Of a stretch of DNA of 64,000 nt, positions 49,330-60,828 are shown in pieces. This DNA is from Viscum album. Taxonomy: Eukaryota > Streptophyta > Magnoliopsida > Santalales > Viscaceae. A program made the position numbers and the translations under genes. The DNA lies in assembly GCA_963277665.1 (NCBI GenBank), contig OY728130.1, forward strand, positions 1,363,616,393 to 1,363,680,392, written 5' to 3'. Under the pieces are notes generated by a model. It did no database searches and was not told the origin of the DNA. It was given only the letters and a program-made list of their open reading frames with translations. Each line of letters begins with the position of its first letter. Position 1 is the first letter of the stretch.

Positions 49330-50455
49330 TATTCCCCTCCTACATTCAAAGAAGGTGTTTCCACCACAATCGATGAACTTACAGAGACAATTCTAGGCAC
49401 TAAAGACAACCCGTGGCCCACTCTAATCAGTGTGACTATGCATGTCAAGGAGTAGGAGGAATATGCCTCCTTCTTAAAGAATAATCGAGATGTGTTTTCC
49501 TAGAATTACAAAAATATTATAGGTCTCGATCCTGAGGTCACCACTCATCATTTGGGATTACCAGAAGATCATCAGGGCTATAAGTAGGTAGCCAGAAGGA
49601 CCCACCCGACGCATGTTGCCAAAATAGAGGCTGAAGTTGAAAAGTTGATCAATGAAAACTTCATACAAGGGGGTCCAATATCTGATATAGCTAGAAAAAA
49701 TTGTTCTTGTCAAAAATAAGAATGGAAAAATTAGAAGCTGTATTGACTTCAAGGACCTTAATTGGCATTTCCCAAAAGACGAATTACTAGTCACTATCAC
49801 AGAATTATTGATCGATAAAATAGCAGGGTATGAAGCCCTTTCTTTCATGGAAGGCTATTCTGGATACAATCAAATATTAATGGCCTGATGAGATGAAGAA
49901 GCTACTGATTTTAGGGTCCCTTAGGGAGTGTTCTGTTATAAAGTTATGCCATTTGGTATAAATAATGTCGGCACCACATATCAGTGTGCCATGCATCGCA
50001 TCTTCAAGCCCTTATTGGGGAAATTTGTCAAGTGTTATGTTGATGATCTGGTGGTTAAATTATGATAGCACTCAAACCACATGGATGATCTTGAAACTCT
50101 CTTCAATAAATTTCCACAACACAGTTTAAAGATGAATCCCCAAATATGCACCTTTGGCGTTACCTTAGGAAAATTCTTCAGCTTCATTATATGCCATCAC
50201 AACATTGAAGTTGACCCCAATAGGAAAAAATCCATCCATGTTGTCCCCGCCTCACAACCTCACCAAGTTGAGAGGTCTCTTGTGGCATCTTGCCTACATA
50301 CGATGCTTTATAGCCAAATTGGAGGGTAAAAGTTTACCTTTCACTAGGCTCATGAAGAAAGGAGTTACATTTGAGTGGGATAATGATTTATAATAATTGT
50401 TAGACAATATCAAAAGGTATCTCCAAATCCCACTCAGACTGATGCCACCAGTTGA
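49330..50455 (+). pseudogene. pol: Reverse transcriptase remnant of the giant element
   Basis: A linker reads EEYASFLKNNRDVFS, then GLDPEVTTHHLGL at about 49,527, the block just before RT in Tat elements. RT proper: EVEKLINENFIQG (about 49,635), IVLVKNKNGKIRSCIDFKDL (about 49,700), ALSFMEGYSGYNQI (about 49,835), YKVMPFGINN (about 49,940). The catalytic strand is CYVDDLVVK, with an intact YVDD at 50,036-50,047. The thumb continues LKMNPQICTFGVTLGKFF. Stops such as P-stop-G near 49,922 sit where relatives have Gln or Lys. Only a few frame changes occur, so this is among the best preserved coding parts of the window. Confidence 0.85.
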
Positions 50456-50875
50456 GGGGAGACCACTCATTCTGTACATAACCACCCTTGAAAGGACGTT
50501 AGGCACCTTCCTCATGTAGAAGAATGATGTCGGCAACAAAAAAACCTCTATTACCTCATCCAGACAATGAATGATGTTGAAACTCAGTATTAAAAAATTT
50601 AAAAGAACTGACTAGCCCTAATCTTCACATTTTAGAAACTTAGGCATTACCTGCAACACCATGAGGTCCACCTAGTTTCCCACTACAACCCTCTTAAATA
50701 TATCTTCAATCGTCCTATGCTAAATGGGAACCTATCATGATGGGTAGTAATTTTAAAATAGTTTGACATATGATACGTTCCAAAAAAGTCCATCAAAGTC
50801 TAGGAATTAGAAGACTTCCTAGATGAGCACCCCTTGGAAGAAACAACAATGTTGGATGTTGAAATTCTGGATAAA
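50455..50875 (+). pseudogene. pol: First RNase H remnant of the giant element
   Basis: The region after the thumb reads PLILYITTLERTLGTFL near 50,462, then (frame change) a YLLLIQTMNDVE segment, LRHYLQHHEVHLVSHYNPLK and YIFNRPMLNG near 50,640-50,725. This follows the Ty3/gypsy RNase H of Tat elements, in which the first part commonly has Leu-Tyr-Ile/Leu instead of the catalytic Cys-Asp. A linker DFLDEHPLEE near 50,815 leads to the second RNase H. Confidence 0.7.
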
Positions 50876-50879
50876 GAAG

Positions 50880-51420
50880 TGTTTTCTGTTTAGGAGAACC
50901 CCCAAACATGGGAAATGTACTTCGATGGTGCTTTATGAAGACCAATAGGGAAATGGATAGAGGATCCCAAGCTCAACAAAGTAGGTATAGGAGTTGTACT
51001 TGTATCCTCCAAAAAGTCCACCTTTCCTTACTTTTACTACTTTCAGAAGGGTGTAAAAATAATGAATCAGAATATCAGGCCCTCATTGTAGCCCTAGAAT
51101 TGGAACTTCATGTGCAATCCAAACACCTAAAAATAAAGGGTGATTTAGAGATATTCATCAAACATGTCATTGGTGACTATTACATTAAGAAAGTAGTATT
51201 GGTCCCATTGATGAACCATGTTCGAGGACTGGTGGTAGAATTCCCATCGAAACCAATGTGGACTTATGTACTCTGGTTACAAAATTCCCCAGCTAATGCT
51301 ATAGAAAACGCAGACACAGCCTTGGCTGATCCAGACTGGGATGAAACGGTCATTAGCATTTCCCACCACCAGATGGTCTTGCAATTCATCCAGAGAAATA
51401 TGGGGGAAATTAAATAAATT
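50880..51420 (+). pseudogene. pol: Second (Tat-type) RNase H remnant
   Basis: WEMYFDGAL at about 50,911, then after a stop GIGVVLVSSKK, NNESEYQALIVALELELHV near 51,058, KIKGDLEIFIKHVIGDYYIK near 51,132. The three catalytic residues of RNase HI, Asp (FDG), Glu (SEYQAL) and Asp (GDLE), are all present. A second RNase H between the ordinary one and integrase is the diagnostic trait of the Tat lineage. From 50,970 the frame stays open to 51,417. A 177-codon open frame on the other strand (51,277-51,810) is a shadow of this and of the integrase linker. Confidence 0.8.
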
Positions 51421-52715
51421 ATCCCCTTCTTTGAGCCATATGATCACACCAATAGTTGGATGATGCCCATTACAAATTACCTTCGGAACAGGGAACTCCC
51501 ACCAGATAGGGCTGTAAGGGAGAAAGTCTGAATATGGGTAGTTAACATTGCCTTGTACAATGGGGTAAACCAAGAAAAGGTTCTCTAAAAATGAGGCCTT
51601 GAAGGAGTCCTTATCAGGTGCATTGATAGAGAATAGACTGATGTTATCATGATAGAAGTGCATGCCAGAGATTGTGGAGTGCACCAGTATGAAACAAAGA
51701 TCTCTCACCAAATTCAAAGGCTTGGGTATTAGTAGCCCACTATGATACATGAATGTGACGTATTCACTAAGAAGTGTCATTCCTTCCAAGTTCATTCCAA
51801 TATCATACAAATAACCATAGAGTTACTTCATACAACTAAGTACTCTAGGCCATTCAACACCTGGGGGATGGATGTTGTGGGTCAATATTCTCCAGCCACA
51901 ACCAGACAATTCATGTTTATACTCACAACATATGACTTCTTTTCCAAATGGGATGAAACCATACCACTTAAAGAAGTCAGGGAGAAAAACATCATCAACT
52001 TTTTGATGGAAAACATCATTACCAGGTTTGGTGTCCCACATATAATCCTGACGGACAACCACACCAACTACTGCTCTGCTGAGTTGGAAAAGTTATACCA
52101 TGAGTATAGAATTAAATCCTATCGTTCTTCTCACTACCATGCAGAGACCAATGGGAAAATAGAGTATTTCAACATGACTTTGTCCAACATACTCTAGAAG
52201 ATGGTCGATAAGGATAAGAAATTGTCGTCAGACAAGCTCCTTCAAGATTTGTGGGATTACCGGACCATAACCTACACTACTACCCACACAATCCCATAAT
52301 CACTAGTATACAGGGTAGAGGTGGTTATACCTATTGAAATCCAAGTGCCATCACTTCGTGTGTCCATTTGTGATCAACTGTGCATTGAAGATAAATATTA
52401 GAGATAGTTGGATGGGTTGGAGCAGCTAGACAAAAAAATGTTGCACACTCTGCACCATTTGGAAATCTACCAAAACTAGATTGCACAAGTCTTCAATAAA
52501 AATGTTTTCCTTTAATCTTTCCTCAAAGGAGAAATGGTTTTAGTCCTTAAAACCCCTATGATAGTTGGGAAGAAGCCCCAAAGCTTGAAGCAAAGTAGTA
52601 AGGTCCATATGTCATACATAGGGTCTATTCCAATAGAGCATATTCCCTGATATCAATGGATGAACATCTCATTACGACTCCCACAAATGAAAATTTCTTG
52701 AAGAAATAATTCCCA
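51420..52715 (+). pseudogene. pol: Integrase remnant of the giant element
   Basis: The HHCC zinc domain spans about 51,655-51,790 (EVHARDCGVHQYE, later HECDVFTKKCHSFQVH). In the core, open from 51,742 to 52,197, all three catalytic residues survive: Asp in WGMDVVG (51,871), Asp in ILTDNHTNY (about 52,054) and Glu in NGKIEYFN (about 52,162). VEVVIPIEIQVPSLRVS near 52,318 matches the segment after the core in Tat elements. The C-terminal part is readable as KGEMVLVLKTPMIVGKK (about 52,530) and a final ISLRLPQMKIS-like piece at about 52,675. The coding region therefore ends only a few bases before the 51-bp array. Confidence 0.8.
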
Positions 52716-52730
52716 TAATATCAACAAAAC

Positions 52731-53495
52731 AATGTTGTGGTCTAAGATATATGATCCTAAAATATGAGTAAAAATTTCTCCAATGTTGTGGTCCGAGCTT
52801 TATGACTCTAAAATATGAGAAAAAATGCCTCTAATGTTGTGGTATGAGCTCTATGACACTAAACTATGAGTAAAAATGACTCCAATGTTGTGGTTTGAGG
52901 TCTATGACCCTAAACTATGAGTAAAAATGTCTCCAATGTTGTGTTTCGAGCTCTATGACCCTAAAATATGAGTAACAATTCCTCCAATGTTGTGGTATGA
53001 ACTCTATGAACAGAAAATATGATTAGAAATTCCTCCAATGTTGTGTTCTGAGATCTATAACCCTAAACTATGAGTAAATATTCCTCTAATGTTGTGGTCT
53101 AAGCTCTATGACCCTAAAATATGAGTAAAAGTGCCTCTAATGTTGTGGTTCGAGATCTATAACCCTATAATATGAGTAAAAATGCCTCAAATGTTGTGGT
53201 CTGAGCCATATGACTCTAAAATATGAGTAAAAATGCCACCAATATTGTGGTCTGAGCTCTTTGACCCTAAACTATGAGTAAAAATGCCTCCAATGTTGTG
53301 GTCCAAGGTCTATGAATATAAACTATGAGTAAAAATGCATCCAATGTTGTGTTATAAAATATATGGCCCTAAACTACGAGTAAAAATGCCCCCAATGTTG
53401 TGGTATGAGCTTTATGACCCTAAAATATGAGTAAAAATGCCTCCAATGTTGTCTTCCATTCTCTATGACCCTAAACTATGAGTTATAATAACCAT
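52731..53495 (+). repeat. 51-bp tandem array in the 3' region
   Basis: AATGTTGTGG-type starts lie at 52,731, 52,782, 52,833, 52,884 and so on to 53,445, exactly 51 bp apart: 14 full units without a net insertion or deletion, plus a worn fifteenth. A typical unit contains CTATGACCCTAAAATATGAG and then TAAAAATGCCTCC. Every frame has stops, so it is not coding. Variants mostly differ by single bases. Beyond 53,495 related but irregular pieces (GACCTTAAACTACGAGG, GACATTAAACTATG) continue to about 53,690. Confidence 0.9.
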
Positions 53496-53699
53496 ATTCT
53501 ATGGTCCAAACTCTAAGACCTTAAACTACGAGGAACAATATCCTAAATCCCCCAGTGTTACAATCCAAAATCTATGACCTTAAACTACAAGTCATTGTCC
53601 TTTACACATGACGTTAAACTGTAAGGAACTCATCCCGGAAAACATGACATTAAACTATGAATCATGTCCCTTCCATAAGATGTTAAAATAAATGACACA

Positions 53700-54690
53700 A
53701 AATTTCCTAATTTTATGATAATAAACTGAAGGATCTCTCGCAGAAATACACATGGATTGATTCTTGCCCGTGCAGGATACGTAGTGATGCCTCAATCCTC
53801 GATCTTGGCCTAGACCCCACAAAAAAATGCCTCCATTATGCCCCCTATCTACCCATATTCCTAAAATAGACCCTTACCACTCCTTGTTTATCACATCGAG
53901 TATAACTCACGTGAGATTAGGATAAATGGTAGGGATTCTCTTATGAAAGAAAACTATAGAGTAACATGGTAGAACTGGAATTCATGATGGATAGAACGAA
54001 AATTACCCTATAACTAGACTGAGCCAAATCGGTACAGGGTACATTCAGAACTACATATGGATTGATTCCAACCCTTTCAGGATATGTAGTGATGCCTGGA
54101 TTTGGCATTTTGGCCCAACCATCATCCAAAAATATTCCCTCACATGTCCTTACACATGGACTGAGCCAAATCAGTACAAGGTACTTACCGAACTATCTAT
54201 AGCATGATTCTTGCCTTCACATGATATGTAGCAATGCCTAGATCCTCGATCTTGGACCAGCCCTACTATGAAGAGAAAAGAGAATTCCCCCATCATATCC
54301 TCTACCTCCCCACACCTACGAAGGAATCCCTATGTCCACTCCTTGTTTCTCACAATGATTAGGACTCATGTGATATTAGGATCAGTGGTAAGGACTCTCT
54401 TATGCAAATAAGTTATGGAGAATTATATTGTACCTAGAACCCATATAAAATGAAAAAACAATTCCCTCAAGTGTCCCTACATCGAGAAAAAATTTCTAGG
54501 GTACATTCATAACAATGTATGGATTTATTCCCATATTTACTGGATACGTAGTGATGCTCAGATTTAACATCCCATCCAATCCACCATAAAACAGAAATAC
54601 CCCTTTTCCCCCATACAGTGGTCATACTTGTACGGGGATCCCATGAGATGTCCTAATCACATGAAAATAAACTGAAAAATTCATCGAGAG
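53700..54690 (+). repeat. Segmental repeat of about 455 bp, two copies plus a partial
   Basis: Two anchors recur in the same order. Anchor 1, GGATACGTAGTGATGCC with a preceding ATTGATTC, is near 53,776, 54,080, 54,223 and 54,543. Anchor 2, ACTCCTTGTTT then CTCATGTGA, is near 53,878 and 54,337, with a third at 55,619. Spacings between equivalent anchors are 447-463 bp. Anchor 1 occurs twice per unit. No coding potential was seen. Confidence 0.7.
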
Positions 54691-54879
54691 TTATGTGTGG
54701 TCCAATTGTCGGTGTTTACGAGATCCTGAACGTTCCTTCCACTCATGAGAAGTCAAAAGATCCGACTTACCAATATACATATGAGTTAGATCTATGTGGA
54801 ATCCCTAATAGTTCATAGTTAATCATAGTCTAGGTACTCTTTATGCTCCCAGGCACATTATTTCCATTTTTCAAACTCC

Positions 54880-57050
54880 ATACTTCAGGAAAACTCGGAT
54901 CCGCATAATCATTTATTGTAATCTGAGATGGAAGGACAATGTCTTGCAGAAACCTTTGTTTGGGTATGCAAATCAGACCCCAGAGGATCTGCATATGTTT
55001 CCCACAAAAATGGCCATCAACCAAAGGAAAATTCATCCCCAGGAGAGTCCTCTACTATCTCAGTATTCCCAATGAAATCCAAGCCCCATTTCATCCCTCC
55101 GGATTCATGTTTCCCCTCAGAATATGGTTTAAACCTTCTATCATCACTCATGTCTAAGGAAAACCAAAATATCCTCATCGTGATTAACTTGAAACTATTA
55201 CAGATATTTATGAAAATATAAACATCCCCACTGCAAGACTCTAAACTGCACAATATCATGCCCTCACTACAAAACATTAAAATACGAGGCCAACATTGTC
55301 CTCACTGCATGACTCTAAACTGCACAGTATCATGTCCTCACCGTAGGACATTAAACTGAAAGGCCAAAATTGTCTTCATCATAACTCTAAACTGCATAGT
55401 ATCATGTCCTCACCACACGACATTAAATTTCGAGGCCAAAATATTCCTCATTGTGTGACTCTAAACTACAAAATATCATGTCCACACCGCATGAAATTAA
55501 ACTGAAAGGCCAAAATCATCTTTTTTGTACAATGTCAAATTGCATATCAATGGATAACGCCTAAAGTGGCCCCTAATACTAATCTTTACATTTTATGAAG
55601 TGACTCAAAATCCTCGTAATCCCTTGTTTCTCACACCAATCATAGCTCATGTGATCTTAGGGATCTTAGCAAGAGATACACTATGACATTATGGAAAAGC
55701 AGACAAGGAATTTGGTCCTAGCAGTATGACCTTAAAAGGCATGTCATGGTTCTCTACCTTGAGGGGAACCCCACTTCATGGCTATGTGATGTTAAATGAC
55801 CATGTAATCTAAAGATGGAATTAATTCCTCACCCTTATTATGAGTCAGACCTACGTAAGGGACACCTGATTCCATGAGTAAATTATAGCCCAAATGCCCA
55901 TAATATGTACAAATACACTCATACCATACACCAAACTCCATGATTTGGGTGATCTTGAATCCCCATAACCCTCCAAGGCCATCTGATATTGAAGGCCAGT
56001 GTCTTGCCAACACCTTTTTTTGACCATGCACATCATGCCCCGAAGGCTCTGTATATGTTTCCCACAAAAATGGTTGCCAATCAAAGAAAAATTTGTCCCC
56101 AAGAGAGTCCTCTCCTATCTTAGTATGCCCAATGTCTTCCAAGCCACATTCCACCCCTCTGTATTCAAGGACCCTCAATGTCATTGTTTACATTTTCCTC
56201 CTTACACACATCTTGGATATATCGGAATATACATGCCCAATTCATATGTTGTCTCTTTTGAGGTTTCTAAAGATACCAAATCCATATGTGTGAAGATGAT
56301 CCGCATATAAAAGAATAGTGCATCCACTCATTTTCATGTTTCCCCAAAGTAGTCGAGTTAAAATTTACCTTTTTGTGTTTAGTCACACCTCTTTTCAAAG
56401 GCCACATAACATATTCAGAAAGTTCCCAATATCAATAATCCTCAAGGCCATTTAAAATGCAAGACCAGTGTCCTATGGACACCTCTTTTGACAATGCACA
56501 TCATGACCTAGAGGCTCTACATATTTTTCCCACAAAAATGGTCTTCAATCAAATTCAAATTCATCCCCAAGAGAGTAATTTACAGATTTCATACGCTCAA
56601 ATGATATTCATCTCCTGTCACACCCTAGATTTTGAAAACTCCTAAATAACAGCATACATACCCTCCTATTTTTAAATTCCCTTGACAAAGATGAAAGGGA
56701 TTTATAACTGAACTGGTTATTCACCAGCTCTCCCCCAATAAAGCAACAATTGTGTATGAATGGTTGTCCACTAAAAGTCGACATGAATGTCCTTAATGTT
56801 TTCAGACACCACCACTTAGGCCAACCATCCACTGTGGCTCCCGAATTCAAAATAAATTAAAAATGTTTTAAATCCCACCAATTCCATAGGAAATTGAAAT
56901 CAAATGTCCTAAAGACACCCTTGTTTGACAATTCTCATCATTCCCCAGAGACTCTACATATGTTGCCCAAAAAAATGGCCATCGATCAAAGGAAAATCTA
57001 TCCCCAAGAGAGTCATTTCCTACCTCCGTATGCCTATAACAGCTCCTGGG
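54880..57050 (+). repeat. Dispersed repeat of about 200 bp, four copies
   Basis: Copies at about 54,900-55,110, 55,965-56,165, 56,430-56,600 and 56,870-57,040. The word CCCACAAAAATGG (or CCCAAAAAAATGG) is at 55,001, 56,061, 56,529 and 56,966, preceded by GGCTCTRCATATGTTT-like and followed by CCCCAAGAGAGTC-like sequence. On the - strand three copies can be read as related peptides (GDKFFFDWQPFLWETY, GDRFSFDRWPFFWATY), but that follows from DNA identity and stops occur, so I do not call a gene. Confidence 0.75.
55222..55540 (+). repeat. 74-bp tandem array made of two half-units
   Basis: GACTCTAAAC recurs at 55,237, 55,311, 55,383 (first base changed) and 55,457, so the period is 74 bp with one 2-bp loss. 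Each unit has two related halves of about 37 bp, one with CATGACTCTAAACTGCACAG, the other with CATGACATTAAACTGAAAGG, each ending near a CCTCA. About 4.3 units are present. Confidence 0.85.
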
Positions 57051-57099
57051 CATCATTCATGTCCATAATGTACAAATTAATGGTCAAGAAAAATCCCCA

Positions 57100-57850
57100 A
57101 TCCATGTCTGAAGGAAATTAGAAAATTCTCAGCTGACAAATCATGAATTGTGGCCCTTTCCCCATTAATTCTGGTCAAAGTTGTTCGACCTAAAACATTA
57201 GTAACAAGTATGATTGGCAGGACTATGAACTACCAGTGAAAAATATTCCATAATTTCCAGAGGTAAAATCTATAGAAGGATCCTCTGGGTAAAAGCCACG
57301 TATTTTTTCATTAAAAAAACATTGATCCATCAGAAAATTTATAATTCTTGTTAGGTTTAAAACCCGCAAAGGTCAGCCTAATAAAAATCTATGTTATACC
57401 CACTAAGCCCGTACCAAGTAGAATTAGGAAAAAATTAGGGTAATAATAAAAGAAAAAATACATAAAAGTTCATGTGGTTCCTCTATGAAACCCCAAAAAA
57501 TAGTCGAAATACACTCAGTCAGTCTCACGACTAAAGAAAAAATCAGAGCATGGTTAGATTATTTCAGGTTACTAGTTTCAAGACATGGTTTAAAATTAAT
57601 GCTCGATTGAAATGATGTTAACACGGAAGGAAAAGAAAACAAAGAAGTGTTCAAGGGAAAATCGGTTCTATCATATTCCATAAAAAATATGGTGGGCATC
57701 CAAAGCCTAGAGGCTCTCCTTTTAGGAAAAGAAGAACCTTTACAAGAGACATTCAGAAGAGTCGCAAAGCTGCATCAATGATTGGTGAGACTCCTTAATA
57801 GCTTGGAGAAGCTTCAATAAATTCATAGTCTCTACCTCTACACTTGCTTG
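57100..57850. other. Spacer between repeats and antisense gene, nothing recognised
   Basis: No repeat of the families above and no coherent frame on either strand. An A-rich patch at 57,437-57,470 is unremarkable. It may hold the 3' end of the antisense transcript. Confidence 0.35.
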
Positions 57851-57904
57851 CAGTGCCTCCACTTCCCTCATGTCTTAGAGTCCAGTCCATTTTCCATCCT
57901 ATAT

Positions 57905-58110
57905 TATACATCACCCCTCCTCAATGGTAGATGCGGCCTGGGCCCGCTCTGGTTTGATCCATTCCAGTTTTTGGCTTTGTTGCTCTACTTCCTGGTCAAG
58001 ATTCTCCATCAAAGACTCTTGTTTCATGAGTTTTTTTTTGCAACTTCGTAACCATTCCATCATGAGTGGTAGCTTCGTCAATGATAATTTGTCTTGTAGC
58101 ATCCATATAA
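57905..58110 (-). pseudogene. Antisense gene, C-terminal coiled-coil segment
   Basis: The - strand reads KLSLTKLPLMMEWLRSCKKK, LMKQESLMENLDQEVEQQSQ and KLEWIKPERAQA without a stop. Leucine and methionine fall at heptad-like spacing among Glu, Gln and Lys, as in a coiled coil. The frame is the same as that of the acidic segment (58,820-59,317) and of the basic segment (59,760-60,811), which supports one original gene read leftward. No domain family recognised. Confidence 0.45.
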
Positions 58111-58819
58111 TCTATCGACTCTGCCACAGAGAGTCGAGATTCAAGTACACGATTTGCTTCTTAAGTAGAAACCACTTGCCTCAATATATCATAAATGCCA
58201 TGATATTTAAATACAAAAAATTCTAGAACTACAAACTGGTGGTGTAACTTTCAAAATTTTACTAGCATGTCATCCAATGGAGTCTTTGAGATTAATACCA
58301 AAATGTTCCACCACGCTTTTTTCCGATTGGGATGAAAATCAACTAGGATTTCTCAGTCGGTCTCAAAATCACTCTCTGACGTTGAAATATAGTCGAGAAT
58401 GAATGTCACAAGAGTGGGACTTGATTTGGAAGCTACAATATGGCTTGAACCAACAACAACCTTGTCTCTGTTAATTGTAATAGATGACAAAGTAGGGGCG
58501 TATGTCATTGACAAAACCTATGGCTATGATTCTAAGGATGGAGAGGAGACAAAAATACCTCCCACCCTAGAAGTTGTACCAATACATAAAATAGGTGACA
58601 CTGCATCATCAATCATCATTGGAACTCTGTGGATACGTGGGAATACTAAAGACCTAGGGCCATGCTCAGCCGAAACTGTATCCCTAATGAATGACTTCAA
58701 AAGAATGCATGCTAATATAAAGCCTATGGGGATGGTCATTCTAGATAAGAATACTGGTCTCAGAATCCTGGGGGTAGAAAACATAACCCCTCTTAGAACT
58801 AGAAAAAGGGCATGATAGC

Positions 58820-59317
58820 CCACTCCAAATTTTCCCGGGATGAAACACCAACCTCCCTGATTGTGATTTCACCAGAGCCACCATGTGCAGATAAAACATT
58901 AGTCATTGAAGTGACCCCATTTATAAAGGAAAAATCCATTCGATCAAGATTTAATGGACCCTAGATATTTGAATCCCCTACAAGATCTAGTAAGGCATGG
59001 GGCTCACCACTGGACTCGCCCCCTTCCATAAGATCCACCCTGTATCTCTCCATGAGAGTTGGCTCGACATGGTCATGTGAGCTCCCCCTAACATCTATAT
59101 TTCCTTCCATTATTGGGGTAGGGATTGTTTGAGTGGGGTCAGGAACACCTGAGGGGTCACTAACACCCCTAGTCTCTTCAAATGGAATTTCTTCCATGTT
59201 TCGACTAGATGCAATAGATGGTGACCCTTCCTCTAACCTAAAAGGGATAAGAGCTATATATTCTTGAGTGGTCATCATCTGGTCAACAAAAGGCCCTATT
59301 TCATGGTACATATACAT
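58820..59317 (-). pseudogene. Antisense gene, acidic linker segment
   Basis: The - strand is open from 59,317 to 58,961 and continues past a single stop to about 58,820. Its composition is acidic and rich in Pro, Ser and Gly (GVSDPSGVPDPTQTIP, MEGGESSGEP), as expected for a disordered linker. It keeps the frame of the neighbouring antisense segments. The 138-codon open frame on the + strand at 58,399-58,815 lies next to it, opposite antisense sequence, and has no matching domain, so I treat that one as a shadow. Confidence 0.5.
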
Positions 59318-59759
59318 ACTAGCGAGTTTAAAAGATAATGGTACTTGGTTAAATAATTAGATAAATAGAAAATTACTTGTGATCCCCCATCGAATATGCT
59401 TGGACAGATGAGAGGCTTACTTGAATTTTTTTTGACTGCCGGGGGGATGGCTCCTGAATAATATGACCCAGAAGAGGTGGAGGAGGAAACACCTAGGAAG
59501 GGTCTGTAATAACCACTTCCATATGTTCTTGGGCTCTGGGGGATCCTTTCGCAGTACCCCCTATCATTTATAAGACGTACTCCCCAACCGCAGTACCTCT
59601 AGGAGAATAAGCTAGGGAAAAAAATTTCACTAGATTCTATAGGCCCCTGAAAATTAAAAAGTAAAGGGGGAAAATCTCTTCATTTCCATAATAAAATAAT
59701 TTTAGGATAGAGTTTTTAGATAAAACCTCACCCATCAACTATGATAATACCACCATTAA

Positions 59760-60811
59760 CACCACACGATCCAACCAGTAACACCTGTCCATAGGTGCAT
59801 GAAGACACCTATCAATTTTAGTCAAGTAATTTTACACCTCATCCGGCTCTTCAGTGGCTGAATATAGGTAATTAAAATGGCTCCCCAAAAACACAATAGA
59901 TCAAAGAGTTCCCTCTGAATAATCTTCCATATATCTTCATCTGAAGCACTCACCCGTAATTCATCCTAAACTATTCAAGCCTCTAGAAATGCGGTTGTAA
60001 TTGGGATGGCCAGTTCTGGAAGGACCGTGAATGGAAGCGGGGTGGGTTTTGACAACCATAAATTTTTCTTGGGTGTCCCAATAAACTCAAGACCCCAAGA
60101 AGAGGAATATTTATGAGATGAAGGAAGCTAGAAAGAAACTTCTTCTGTGGGAGCCTCAGTAGGCGAGCCAACGATATGATCATCCTCATTGATAATTTTT
60201 GGTTGCAACATGGCAAGTTCCCAATGTAAGTACTTACGGTTACCACTTTGAGAGTGGATGAGGGTCTCGAGGTTCTTAAGGTAGAAACTCACCATATATG
60301 AATCCTCATAAAATGAAGTGTCTGTCAGTGCTGACACATATCCAATGCAAGTAAGGGACACTTCCCTAGTCCGAAAGATCTTTCATAAATTAGTAGGGGA
60401 CCATTCATGGGAAGATGGATGACCTTTCAAAAGGTCCCATTGCTTCTAGGCCACTAGAAAATCATAATTCAAAGGAATGGATGACTGAATCCTGGAAACA
60501 ACTCCAGCAGCTAGCTCAGACTCCCATGAGGACTTAACCCCATATTTCACATCTTTCCTCAACAGGGAGAGAACAGACCTTCGAAGTACTTTTAACGATC
60601 GAGTATGTTTAGAAACTCCCTTTTTCTTCCCCTTTTACTTCACCTTGGATGCATTGGATGTTGTCACAATAGGCACCAGGTCGACTAATTTTCCATCAGT
60701 GTATGACTTAACCAAAGCCTCAACATAGTTCCTGGTAAGGAAGGGCACAGAGTCCCAAAAATCTAAAAGTCTATCCTAGCTCTAGGTATCCTCTTGTGTA
60801 AACATTAGCTA
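59760..60811 (-). pseudogene. Antisense gene, middle segment with basic stretch
   Basis: One - strand frame reads coherently for about 350 codons with roughly ten stops. From the right it gives DRLLDFWDSVPFLTRNYVEA and LVKSYTDGKLVDLVP, then a basic stretch (KGKKKGVSKHTRSLKVLRRS) that could act as a nuclear localisation signal. VLSLLRKDVKYGVKSSWESE, SFYEDSYMVSFYLKNLETL and DELRVSASDEDIWKIIQREL follow. Stops are TAG or TGA in places where Gln, Trp or Arg would suit. I do not recognise a domain. A frame change or an intron between 60,829 and 60,805 joins it to the PMD-like segment upstream. Confidence 0.55.
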
Positions 60812-60828
60812 TAAATAACGGGATATCA

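Noticed and set aside
49203..49448. - strand frame with a poly-serine tract
   Set aside because: It is the complement of the GAA/GAG run that codes for the acidic tract before RT on the + strand.
51277..51810. 177-codon open frame on the - strand, one of the longest in the window
   Set aside because: The + strand here reads as the second RNase H, linker and zinc domain of integrase. The - strand frame has no family motif.
52731..53495. Repeat protein encoded by the 51-bp (17-codon) array
   Set aside because: Although 51 is a multiple of three, every frame of the typical unit contains a stop.
54880..57050. - strand protein repeats (GDKFFFDWQPFLWETY type)
   Set aside because: Similarity among the peptides is explained by DNA repeats; the first copy has an internal stop and there is no continuous frame between copies.
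58399..58815. 138-codon open frame on the + strand
   Set aside because: It has no recognised motif, stands alone, and lies opposite the antisense gene region whose segments on both sides share a frame. I treat it as a chance or shadow frame, with some doubt because of its length.
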